Below are positions 14,801-26,800 of a stretch of DNA of 64,000 nucleotides, one piece after another (the stretch's first letter is position 1; each line of letters opens with the position of its first letter). Source of the stretch: Bathymodiolus brooksi (Eukaryota; Mollusca; Bivalvia; Mytilida; Modiolidae). The stretch lies in contig OY804579.1 in assembly GCA_963680875.1 (NCBI GenBank), positions 79,163,095 through 79,227,094 of the forward strand, in the 5' to 3' direction. The notes below the pieces were generated by a model. The model ran no database searches. It saw only the letters and a list, made by a program, of their open reading frames with translations, and had not been told where the DNA came from. The translations under genes were made by a program, and so were the position numbers.

Positions 14801-17800
14801 ACACTGACTGTTGGGTGGACGATAACCCCCAAACACTGACTGTTGGGTGAACGATAACCCACAAACACTGACTGTTGGGTGGACGATAACCCACAAACAT
14901 TGACTGTTGGGTGGACGATAACCCGCAAACACTGACTGTTGGGTGGACGATAACCCGCAAACACTGACTGTTGGGTGGACGATAACCCACAAACATTGAC
15001 TGTTGGGTGGACGATAACCCACAAACACTGACTGTTGGGTGGACGATAACCCACAAACACTGACTGTTGGGTGGACGATAACCCACAAACATTGACTGTT
15101 GGGTGGACGATAACCCACAAACACTGACTGTTGGGTGGACGATAACCCACAAACACTGACTGTTGGGTGGACGATAACCCGCAAACACTGACTGTTGGAT
15201 GGACGATAACCCACAAACAATGACTGTTGGGTGGACGATAACCCACAAACACTGACTGTTGGGTGGACGATAACCCACAAACACTGACTGTTGGGTGGAC
15301 GATAACCCGCAAACACTGACTGTTGGGTGGACGATAACCCACAAGCACTGACTGTTGGGTGGACGATAACCCACAAACACTGACTGTTGGGTGGACGATA
15401 ACCCAGACACACTGACTGTTGGGTGGACGATAACCCACAAACACTGACTGTTGGGTGGACGATAACCCACAAACACTGAATGTTGGGTGGACGATAACCC
15501 ACAAACACTGACTGTTGGGTGGACGATAACCTCCAAACACTGACTGTTGGGTGGACGATAACCCGCAAACACTGACTGTTGGGTGGACGATAACCCACAA
15601 ACGTTGACTGTTGGGTGGACGATAACCCGCAAACACTGACTGTTGGGTGGACGATAACCCGCAAACACTGACTGTTGGGTGGACGATAACCCACAAACAC
15701 TGACTGTCGGGTGGACGATAACCCCCAAACAGTAACTGTTGGGTGGACGATAACCCACAAACACTGACTGTTGGGTGGACGATAACCCACAAACACTGAC
15801 TGTTGGGTGGACGATAACCCACAAACACTGACTGTTGGGTGGACGATAACCCACAAACACTGACTGTTGGGTGGACGATAACCCACAAACACTGACTGTT
15901 GGGTGGACGATAACCCACAAACATTGACTGTTGGGTGGACGATAACCGACAAACACTGACTGTTGGGTGGACGATAACCCACAAACACTGAATGTTGGGT
16001 GGACGATAACCCACAAATACTGACTGTTGGGTGGACGATAACCCGCAAACACTGACTGTTGGGTGGACGATAACCCGCAAACACTGACTGTTGGGTGGAC
16101 GATAACCCACAAACACTGACTGTTGGGTGGACGATAATCCACAAACACTGACTTTTGGGTGGACGATAACCCCCAAACACTGACTGTTGGGTGTACGATA
16201 ACCCACAAACACTGACTGTTGGATGGACGATAACCCACAAACACTGACTGTTGGGTGGACGATAACCCGCAAACACTGACTGTTGGGTGGACGATAACCC
16301 GCAAACACTGACTGTTGGGTGGACGATAACCCACAAACACTGACTGTTGGGTGGACGATAACCCACAAACACTGACTGTTGGGTGGACGATAACCCATAA
16401 ACACTGACTGTTGGGTGGACGATAACCCCCAAACACTGACTGTTGGGTGAATGATAACCCACAAACACTGACTGTTGGGTGGACGATAACCCACAAACAT
16501 TGACTGTTGGGTGGACGATAACCCGCAAACACTGACTGTTGGGTGGACGATAACCCGCAAACACTGACTGTTGGGTGGACGATAACCCACAAACATTGAC
16601 TGTTGGGTGGACGATAACCCACAAACACTGACTGTTGGGTGGACGATAACCCACACACACTGACTGTTGGGGGGACGATAACCCACAAACATTGACTGTT
16701 GGGTGGACGATAACCCACAAACACTGACTGTTGGGTGGACGATAACCCACAAACACTGACTGTTGGGTGGACGATAACCCGCAAACACTGACTGTTGGAT
16801 GGACGATAACCCACAAACAATGACTGTTGGGTGGACGATAACCCACAAACACTGACTGTTGGGTGGACGATAACCCACAAACACTGACTGTTGGGTGGAC
16901 GATAACCCGCAAACACTGACTGTTGGGTGGACGATAACCCACAAGCACTGACTGTTGGGTGGACGATAACCCACAAACACTGACTGTTGGGTGGACGATA
17001 ACCCACACACACTGACTGTTGGGTGGACGATAACCCACAAACACTGACTGTTGGGTGGACGATAACCCACAAACACTGAATGTTGGGTGGACGATAACCC
17101 ACAAACACTGACTGTTGGGTGGACGATAACCTCCAAACACTGACTGTTGGGTGGACGATAACCCGCAAACACTGACTGTTGGGTGGACGATAACCCACAA
17201 ACGTTGACTGTTGGGTGGACGATAACCCGCAAACACTGACTGTTGGGTGGACGATAACCCACAAACACTGACTGTTGGGTGGACGATAACCCACAAACAC
17301 TGACTGTTGGGTGGACGATAACCCACAAACACTGACTGTTGGGTGGACGATAACCCACAAACACTGACTGTTGGGTGGACGATAACCCGCAAACACTGAC
17401 TGTTGGGTGGACGATAACCCACAAACACTGACTGTTGGATGGACGATAACCCACAAACACTGACTGTTGGGTGGACGATAACCCGCAAACACTGACTGTT
17501 GGGTGGACGATAACCCGCAAACACTGACTGTTGGGTGGACGATAACCCACAAACACTGACTGTCGGGTGGACGATAACCCCCAAACACTAAATGTTGGGT
17601 GGACGATAACCCACAAACACTGACTGTTGGGTGGACGATAACCCACAAACACTGACTGTTGGGTGGACGATAACCCACAAACACTGACTGTTGGGTGGAC
17701 GATAACCCACAAACACTGACTGTTGGGTGGACGATAACCCACAAACATTGACTGTTGGGTGGACGATAACCGACAAACACTGACTGTTGGGTGGACGATA

Positions 17801-20800
17801 ACCCACAAACACTGAATGTTGGGTGGACGATAACCCACAAATACTGACTGTTGGGTGGACGATAATCCACAAACACTGACTGTTGGGTGGACGATAACCC
17901 GCAAACAGAAATAGCCACCAATGAAGTGATAGTAATAAAGCGTAAATATATGTATCTAATTTTGTGGACAAGAGGCGTACCTGGAATAAACTTCACTGAT
18001 TACCCTCAAAGTTTAATAATAAATTTGGACAGATGACACAATGAGATGTTTGACACGAAGATCTATGCATATTAAAACTTTTTTCGTTACAACCAGTCAT
18101 GAAATGTTTATCATGAAGCATCAGTATAATGCGTAGTTTTCGATTTTTTGAATAAAAACTCTGAGGTCTACGGGTTCTCATCATGTGGGCTCAAACATTT
18201 GGTTATCCTGTTTCGGATCTATGGTCTACGGATTCTCATCATGTGGGCTCCAACCTTTGGTTATCCCGTTTCGGATCTATGGTCTACGGATTCTCATCAT
18301 GAGGGCTCAAACTTTTGGTTATCCTGTTTCGGATCTATGGTCTACGGGTTCTCATCATGTGGGCTCAAACATTTGGTTATCCTGTTTCGGATCTATGGTC
18401 TACGGGTTCTCATCATGTGGGTTCAAACTTTTGGTTATCCTGTTTCGGATCTATGGTCTACGGGTTCTCATCATGTGGGCTCAAACTTTTGGTTATCCTG
18501 TTTCGGATCTATGGTCTACGGGTTCTCATCGTGTGGGCTCAAACTTTTGGTTATCCTGTTTCGGATCTATGGTCTACGGGTTCTCATCATGTGGGCTCAC
18601 ACATTTGGTTATCCTGTTTCGGATCTATGGTCTACGGGTTCTCATCATGTGGGTTCAAACTTTTGGTTATCCTGTTTCGGATCTATGGTCTACGGGTTCT
18701 CATCATGTGGGCTCAAACTTTTGGTTATCCTGTTTCGGATCTATGGTCTACGGGTTCTCATCATGTGGGCTCACACTTTTAGTTATCCTGTTTCGGATCT
18801 ATGGTCTGCGGGTTCTCATCATGTGGGCTCAAACTTTTGGTTATCCTGTTTCGGATCTATGATCTACGGGTTCTCATCATGTGGGCTCAAACTTTTGGTT
18901 ATCCTGTTTCGGATCTATGGTCTACGGGTTCTCATCATGTGGGCTCAAACCTTTGGTTATCCTGTTTCGGATCTATGGTCTACGAGTTCTCATCATGTGG
19001 GATTTTCGTTATCCTGTTTCGGATCTATGGTCTACGGGTTCTCATCATGGGGGCTCAAACATTTGGCTATCCTGTTTCGGATCTATGGTCTACGGGTTCT
19101 CATCATGTGGGCTCAAACCTTTGGTTATCTGTTTCGGATCTATGGTCTACGGGTTCTCATCATGTGGGATTTTGGTTATCCTGTTTCGGATCTATGGTCT
19201 ACGGGTTCTCATGGGGGCTCAAACATTTGGTTATCCTGTTTCGGATCTATGGTCTACGGGTTCTCATCATGTGGGCTCAAACCTTTGGTTATCCTGTTTC
19301 GGATCTATGGTGTGCGGGTTCTCATCATGTGGGCTCAAACTTTTGGTTATCCTGTTTCGGATCTATGGTCTACGGGTTCTCATCATGGGGGCTCAAACCT
19401 TTGGTTATCATGTTTCGGATCTATGGTCTACGGGTTCTCATCATGTGGGCTCAAACTTTTGGTTATCCTGTTTCGGATCTATGGTCTACGGGTTCTCATC
19501 ATGTGGGCTCACACTTTTAGTTATCCTGTTTCGGATCTATGGTCTGCGGGTTCTCATCATGTGGGCTCTAACTTTTGATTATCCTGTTTCGGATCTATGA
19601 TCTACGGGTTCTCATCATGTGGGCTCAAACTTTTGGTTATCCTGTTTCGGATCTATGGTCTACGGGTTCTCATCATGTGGGCTCAAACATTTGGTTATCC
19701 TGTTTCGGATCTATGGTCTACGGGTTCTCATCATGTGGGCTCAAACCTTTGGTTATCCTGTTTCGGATCTATGTTCTACGGGTTCTCATCATGTGGGCTC
19801 AAACCTTTGGTTATCCTGTTTCGGATCTATGGTCTACGGGTTCTCATCATGTGGGCTCAAACTTTTGGTTATCCTGTTTCGGATCTATGGTCTACGGGTT
19901 CTCATCATGTGGGCTTTTGGTTATCCTGTGTCGGATCTATGGTCTATGGGTTCTCATCATGGGGGCTCAAACCTTTGGTTATCCTGTTTCGGATCTATGG
20001 TCTACGGGTTCTCATCATGTGGGCTCAAACTTTTGGTTATCCTGTTTCGGATCTATGGTCTACGGGTTCTCATCATGTGGGTTCAAACTTTTGGTTATCC
20101 TGTTTGGGATCTATGGTCTACGGGTTCTCATCATGTGGGCTCAAACCTTTGGTTATCCTGTTTCGGATCTATGGTCTACGGGATCTCATCATGGGAGCTC
20201 AAACCTTTGGTTATCCTGTTTCGGATCTATGATGTGCGGGTTCTCATCATGTGGGCTCAAACTTTTGGTTATCCTGTCTCGGATCTATGGTCTACGGGTT
20301 CTCATCATGGGGGCTCAAACCTTTGGTTATCTTGTTTCGGATCTATGGTCTACGGGTTCTCATCATGTGGGCTCAAACCTTTGATTATCCTGTTTCGAAT
20401 CTATGGTCTACGGGTTCTCATCATGTGGGATTTTGGTTATCCTTTTTCGGATCTATGGTCTACGGGTTCTCATCATGGGAGCTCAAACCTTTGGTTATCC
20501 TGTTTCGGATCTATGGTCTACGGGTTCTCATCATGTGGGCTCAAACTTTTGGTTATCCTGTTTCGGATCTATGGTCTACGGGTTCTCATCATGTGGGCTG
20601 AAACCTTTGGTTATCCTGTTTCGGATCTATGGTCTACGGGTTCTCATCATGTGGGCTCACACTTTTGGTTATCCTGTTTCGGATCTATGGTCTACGGGTT
20701 CTCATCATGTGGGCTCAAACGTTGGTTATCCTGTTTCGGATCTCTGGTCTACGGGTTCTCATCATGTAGGCTCAAACTTTTGGTTATCCTGTTTCGGATC

Positions 20801-23800
20801 TATGGTCTATGGGTTCTCATCATGGGGGCTCAAACCTTTGGTTATCCTGTTTCGGATCTATGGTCTACGGGTTCTCATCATGTGGGCTCAAACTTTTGGT
20901 TATCCTGTTTCGGATCTATGGTCTACGGGTTCTCATCATGTGGGTTCAAACCTTTGGTTATCCTGTTTCGGATCTATGGTCTACGGGTTCTCATCATGTG
21001 GGCTCAAACTTTTGGTTATCCTGTTTCGGATCTATAGTCTACGGGTTCTCATCATGTGGGCTCAAATCATTGGTTATCCTGTTTCAGATCTATGGTCTAC
21101 GGGTTCTCATCATGTGGGCTCAAACTTTTGGTTATCCTGTTTCGGATCTATGGTCTACGGGTTCTCATCATGTGGGCTTTTGGTTATCCTGTGTCGGATC
21201 TATGGTCTATGGGTTCTCATCATGGGGGCTCAAACCTTTGGTTATCCTGTTTCGGATCTATGGTCTACGGGTTCTCATCATGTGGGCTCAAGCTTTTGGT
21301 TATCCTGTTTCGGATCTATGGTCTACGGGTTCTCATCATGTGGGTTCAAACTTTTGGTTATCCTGTTTCGGATCTATGGTCTACGAGTTCTCATCATGTG
21401 GGCTCAAACCTTTGGTTATCCTGTTTCGGATCTATGGTCTACGGGATCTCATCATGGGAGCTCAAACCTTTGGTTATCCTGTTTCGGATCTATGGTGTGC
21501 GGGTTCTCATCATGTGGGCTCAAACTTTTGGTTATCCTGTTTCGGATCTATGGTCTACGGGTTCTCATCATGGGGGCTCAAACCTTTGGTTATCTTGTTT
21601 CGGATCTATGGTCTACGGGTTCTCATCATGTGCGCTCAAACCTTTGATTATCCTGTTTCGGATCTATGGTCTACGGGTTCTCATCATGTGGGATTTTGGT
21701 TATCCTTTTTCGGATCTATGGTCTACGGGTTCTCATCATGGGGGCTCAAACCTTTGGTTATCCTGTTTCGGATCTATGGTCTACGGGTTCTCATCATGTG
21801 GGCTCAAACTTTTGGTTATCCTGTTTCGGATCTATGGTCTACGGGTTCTCATCATGTGGGCTGAAACCTTTGGTTATCCTGTTTCGGATCTATGGTCTAC
21901 GGGTTCTCATCATGTGGGCTCAAACTTTTGGTTATCCTGTTTCGGATCTATGGTCTACGGGTTCTCATCATGTGGGCTCAAACGTTGGTTATCCTGTTTC
22001 GGATCTCTGGTCTACGGGTTCTCATCATGTAGGCTCAAACTTTTGGTTATCCTGTTTCGGATCTATGGTCTATGGGTTCTCATCATGGGGGCCCAAACCT
22101 TTCGTTATCCTGTTTCGGATCTATGGTCTACGGGTTCTCATCATGTGGGCTCAAACTTTTGGTTATCCTGTTTCGGATCTATGGTCTACGGGTTCTCATC
22201 ATGTGGGTTCAAACTTTTGGTTATCCTGTTTCGGATCTATGGTCTACGGGTTCTCATCATGTGGGCTCAAACTTTTGGTTATCCTGTTTCGGATCTATAG
22301 TCTACGGGTTCTCATCATGTGGGCTCAAATCTTTGGTTATCCTGTTTCAGATCTATGGTCTACGGGTTCTCATCATGTGGGCTCACACTTTTAGTTATCC
22401 TGTTTCGGATCTATGGTCTGCGGGTTCTCATCGTGTGGGCTCAAACTTTTGGTTATCCTGTTTCGGATCTATGGTCTACGGGTTCTCATCATGTGGGTTC
22501 AAACTTTTGGTTATCCTGTCTCGGATCTATGATCTACGGGTTCTCATCATGTGGGCTCCAACCTTTGGTTATCCTGTTTCGGATCTATGGTCTACGGGTT
22601 CTCATCATGTGGGCTCAAACCTTTGGTTATCCTGTTTCGGTTCTATGGTCTATGGGTTCTCATCATGTGGGCTCAAACCTTTGGTTATCCTGTTTCGGAT
22701 CTATGGTCTACGGGTTCTCATCATGTGGGCTCAAACTTTTGGTTATCCTGTTTCGGATCTATGGTCTACGGGTTCTCATCATGTGGGCTCAAACTTTTGG
22801 TTATCCTGTTTCGGAAACTATGGTCTACGGGTTCTCATCATGTGGGCTCACAGTTTTAGTTATCCTGTTTCGGATCTATGGTCTGCGGGCTCTCATCATG
22901 TGGGCTCAAGTCTTTGGTTATCCTGTTTCGGATCTATGGTCTACGGGTTCTCATCATGTGGGCTCAAACCTTTGGCTATCCTGTTTCGGATCTATGGTGT
23001 GCGGGTTCCCATCATGTGGGCTCAAACTTTTGGTTATCTTGTTTCGGATCTATGGTCTACGGGTTCTCATCATGGGGGCTCAAACCTTTGGTTATCCTGT
23101 TTCGGATCTATGGTTTACGGGTTCTCATCATGTGGGCTCAAACTTTTGGTTATCCTGTTTCCGATCTATGGTTTACGGGTTCTCATCATGTGGAATCAAA
23201 CCTTTGGTTATCCTGTTTCGGATATATGGTCTACGGGTTCACATCATGTGGGGTTTTGGTTATCCTGTTTCGGATCTATGGTGTGCGGGTTCTCATCATG
23301 TGGGCTGAAACCTTTGGTTATCCTGTTTCGGATCTATGGTCTACGGGTTCTCATCATGTGGGCTCCAACCTTTGGTTATCCTGTTTCGGATCTATGGTCT
23401 ATGGGTTCTCATCATGGGGGCTCAAACTTTTGGTTATCCTGTTTCGGATCTATGGTCTACGGGATCTCATCATGTGGGCTCAAACCTTTGGTTATCCTGT
23501 TTCGGATCTATGGTCTACGGGTTCTCATCATGTGGGCTCAAACTTTTGGTTATCCTGTTTCGGATCTATGGTCTACGGGTTCTCATCATGTGGGTTCAAA
23601 CTTTTGGTTATCCTGTTTCAGATCTATGGTCTACGGGTTCCCATCATGTGGGCTCAAACTTTTGGTTATCCTGTTTCGGATCTATAGTCTACGGGTTCTC
23701 ATCATGTGGGCTCAAATCGTTGCTTATCCTGTTTCGGATCTATGGTCTACGGGTTCTCATCATGTGGGCTCACACTTTTAGTTATCCTGTTTCGGATCTA

Positions 23801-26800
23801 TGGTCTGCGGGTTCTCATCATGTGGGCTCAAACCTTTGGTTATCCTGTTTCGGATCTATGGTCTACGGGTTCTCATCATGTGGGCTCCAACCTTTGGTTA
23901 TCCTGTTTCGGATCTATGGTCTATGGGTTCTCATCATGGGGGCTCAAACTTTTGGTTATCCTGTTTCGGATCTATGGTCTACGGGTTCTCATCATGTGGG
24001 CTCAAACTTTTGGTTATCCTGTTTCGGATCTATGGTCTACGGGTTCTCATCATGTGGGCTCAAACCTTTGGTTATCCTGTTTCGGATATGTGGTCTACGG
24101 GTTCTCATCATGTGGGTTCAAACTTTTGGTTATCCTGTTTCGGATCTATGGTCTACGGGTTCCCATCATGTGGGCTCAAACTTTTGGTTATCCTGTTTCG
24201 GATCTATAGTCTACGGGTTCTGATCATGTGGGCTCAAATCGTTGCTTATCCTGTTTCGGATCTATGGTCTACGGGTTCTCATCATGTGGGCTCACACTTT
24301 TAGTTATCCTGTTTCGGATCTATGGTCTGCGGGTTCTCATCATGTGGGCTCAAACCTTTGGTTATCCTGTTTCGGATCTATGGTCTACGGGTTCTCATCA
24401 TGTGGAATCAAACCTTTGGTTATCCTGTTTCGGATCTATGGTCTACGGGTTCTCATCATGTGGGCTCAAACTTTTGGTTATCCTGTTTCGGATCTATGGT
24501 CTACGGGTTCTCATCATTTGGGATCAAATCGTTGGTTATCCTGTTTCGGATCTATGGTCTACGGGTTCTCATCATGTGGGTTCAAACTTTTGGTTATCCT
24601 GTTTCGGATCTATGGTCTACGGGTTCTCATCGTGTGGGCTTTTGGTTATGCTGTTTCGGATCTATGGTCTATGGGTTCTGATCATGGAGGCTCAAACCTT
24701 TGGTTATCCTGTTTCGGATCTATGGTCTACGGGTTCTCATCATGTGGGATCAAACTTTTGGTTATCCTGTTTCGGATATATGGTCTACGGGTTCTCATCA
24801 TGTGGGTTCAAACTTTTGGTTATCCTGTTTCGGATCTATGGTCTACGGGTTCTCATCATGTGGGCTCAATCCTTTGGTTATCCTGTTTCGGATCTATGGT
24901 CTACGGGTTCTCATCATGTGGGATCAAATCTTTGGTTATCCTGTTTCGGATCTATGGTCTACGGGTTCTCATCATGTGGGCTCAAACTTTTGATTATCCT
25001 GTTTCTATGGTTTACTTGCTCCTAGAGACTTTTAAATTATTTGGTTTTTCAATCTTTTGACTATGAACACACCATTTGTTATGTAGGGGGTTCATGCTTT
25101 ATTTATGTTTTTACTAAAAGTAGCCGACGAGTGTCACCTGTGGAACAGGTACTGATAACCCTTCCGTAGCACCTGTGTTCACACCCCGATTTTAGTGAGG
25201 CTCGTGTCGCTCGATCTTTAGTTTGATGTGTAGTGTTTGTAGATCGTTGTTGTCTGTCTTTCCTCAATTTATACATTCTGATTACCCCTTTGGTATCTTC
25301 AAACTCTTCTTTTGAAGGTTATCCAGAAACGCATTGTGTGTACTAAATTCGATACTAGTATTTATCTTTTTACCCAAATGGGTTTTTTACAATAATTATA
25401 ATATTAATTGACTTCAATCCATTGCATACCAGGGGCCGAGGTGGCTCAATGAGCTAGGTAGTTGGATTATCTAGCAACTCATACAAGCCTATCGCCAATA
25501 CGGCGTGCGTTCACACCCGGCTTTGTAAATTACAAAAAAGTGTGCACTCGACTCGCAGCCGCAAGTGATAAAGTTTACCAGTTACTTGCCCATGGTCGTT
25601 GGTTCTCTCCGGGTACTCCGGCTTCTTCCACCACTTAAACTGGTCGCCATGATATAGCTGAAATATTGCTGAAAGTGGCGTTAAACATAATAAATCCTTA
25701 AATCAATCCATTACATACTTGTTGTTGAGCGTTACAATTATGCATTTTCGCGGTGGAGGTATCCAGAATTCTAAACAATTTGATCCCTTCGACATCTTCA
25801 AATTTTTTTAATTGTATGTATATGCAGTTACAGTAAACGGATTTCTAATTCTTATAGATAAGTTGCTTTTTATTCTTAGACACGTTCAATTTAAGTTTGC
25901 TTTTTTTATCTGATATATATGTACTTAAAAAATACACATGCAGTATGCATTGTTCCCTCTGCAGTGCCGTAGCAAGGAATAAATGGCGAGTACTCACAAT
26001 GTACGCGGCGAGTAGCTGATTAGTGAAACAATCGTTCACATTGTGGTACAAGCACCAAAATTAACATGAAAACTCCTTAGGGACAACTAATCCAGAAAAT
26101 CCCGTTAGCCACGTGAAATTCAAAATGGCCGCCATACCAGGAAATCATAACTGTTTTTATTTTATAACTTGTCGTGCATGACCAAACTATTTTGGTCAGA
26201 AATTATACATATTTGTTGTATATATATTTACAAAACATAAAAGATTTTTTTGTTATACCTAGTAATATATCAGGAGTTTTATTGATTTTTTTTTGTATCT
26301 AAAAAAATGATCGTTGTTTTACCCTTGAAATTTACCAATTGAAATGGAGTTTAACTGAACAATTCCTTCTCATTGCCTTTTTAGAATTAAAGTGTAACAT
26401 CTTTGTTTTCGATTTCGTTAATTTACCGCATTTTTACCCAGTCAGGTCGAATTTTGAATAGATTTTAGCCATTGCAATTGCAGCTACACAAAGCTGTGCA
26501 AGGAAGGCTAAAACGATAGCACTTGCACTTGCCACGGCATTCAGTCTTGCAGCCACACTTCGTAAGCTGTTGGCGGAAGTGCTGTCCAAAAGATTTGTCA
26601 CATGTCATCTTGCTTCTTCCAACCCCAGTCCCCAGAGCTGTTGATTTCCATTTGACATATAGTTGCTTGGCCCCATGTGCATCCTGCTTGGTATGCAGCA
26701 CGCTTTATACGTTGAATAAGGGCTGCTTGTGTTGGGGGGATTGCGTCATATGACCTTTGTTTTCGGGCAAACAGTACCAGTCTTGCTGCATCAATACTAT

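Noticed and set aside
7317..17908. CRISPR-like appearance of a 32-bp repeat
   Set aside because: Units are directly abutting with no spacers, and the host is a eukaryote.
7269..17996. Minus-strand open frames of 3575, 3431 and 3390 codons
   Set aside because: They are the three frames of one stop-free 32-bp tandem repeat. All three are equally open, start at arbitrary ATGs in flanking intron DNA, and carry no domain. A real protein would favour one frame.
18148..25060. Overlapping plus-strand frames of up to 569 codons
   Set aside because: Shadows of the 58-bp array C; several frames are open at once and lie antisense to TMEM26.
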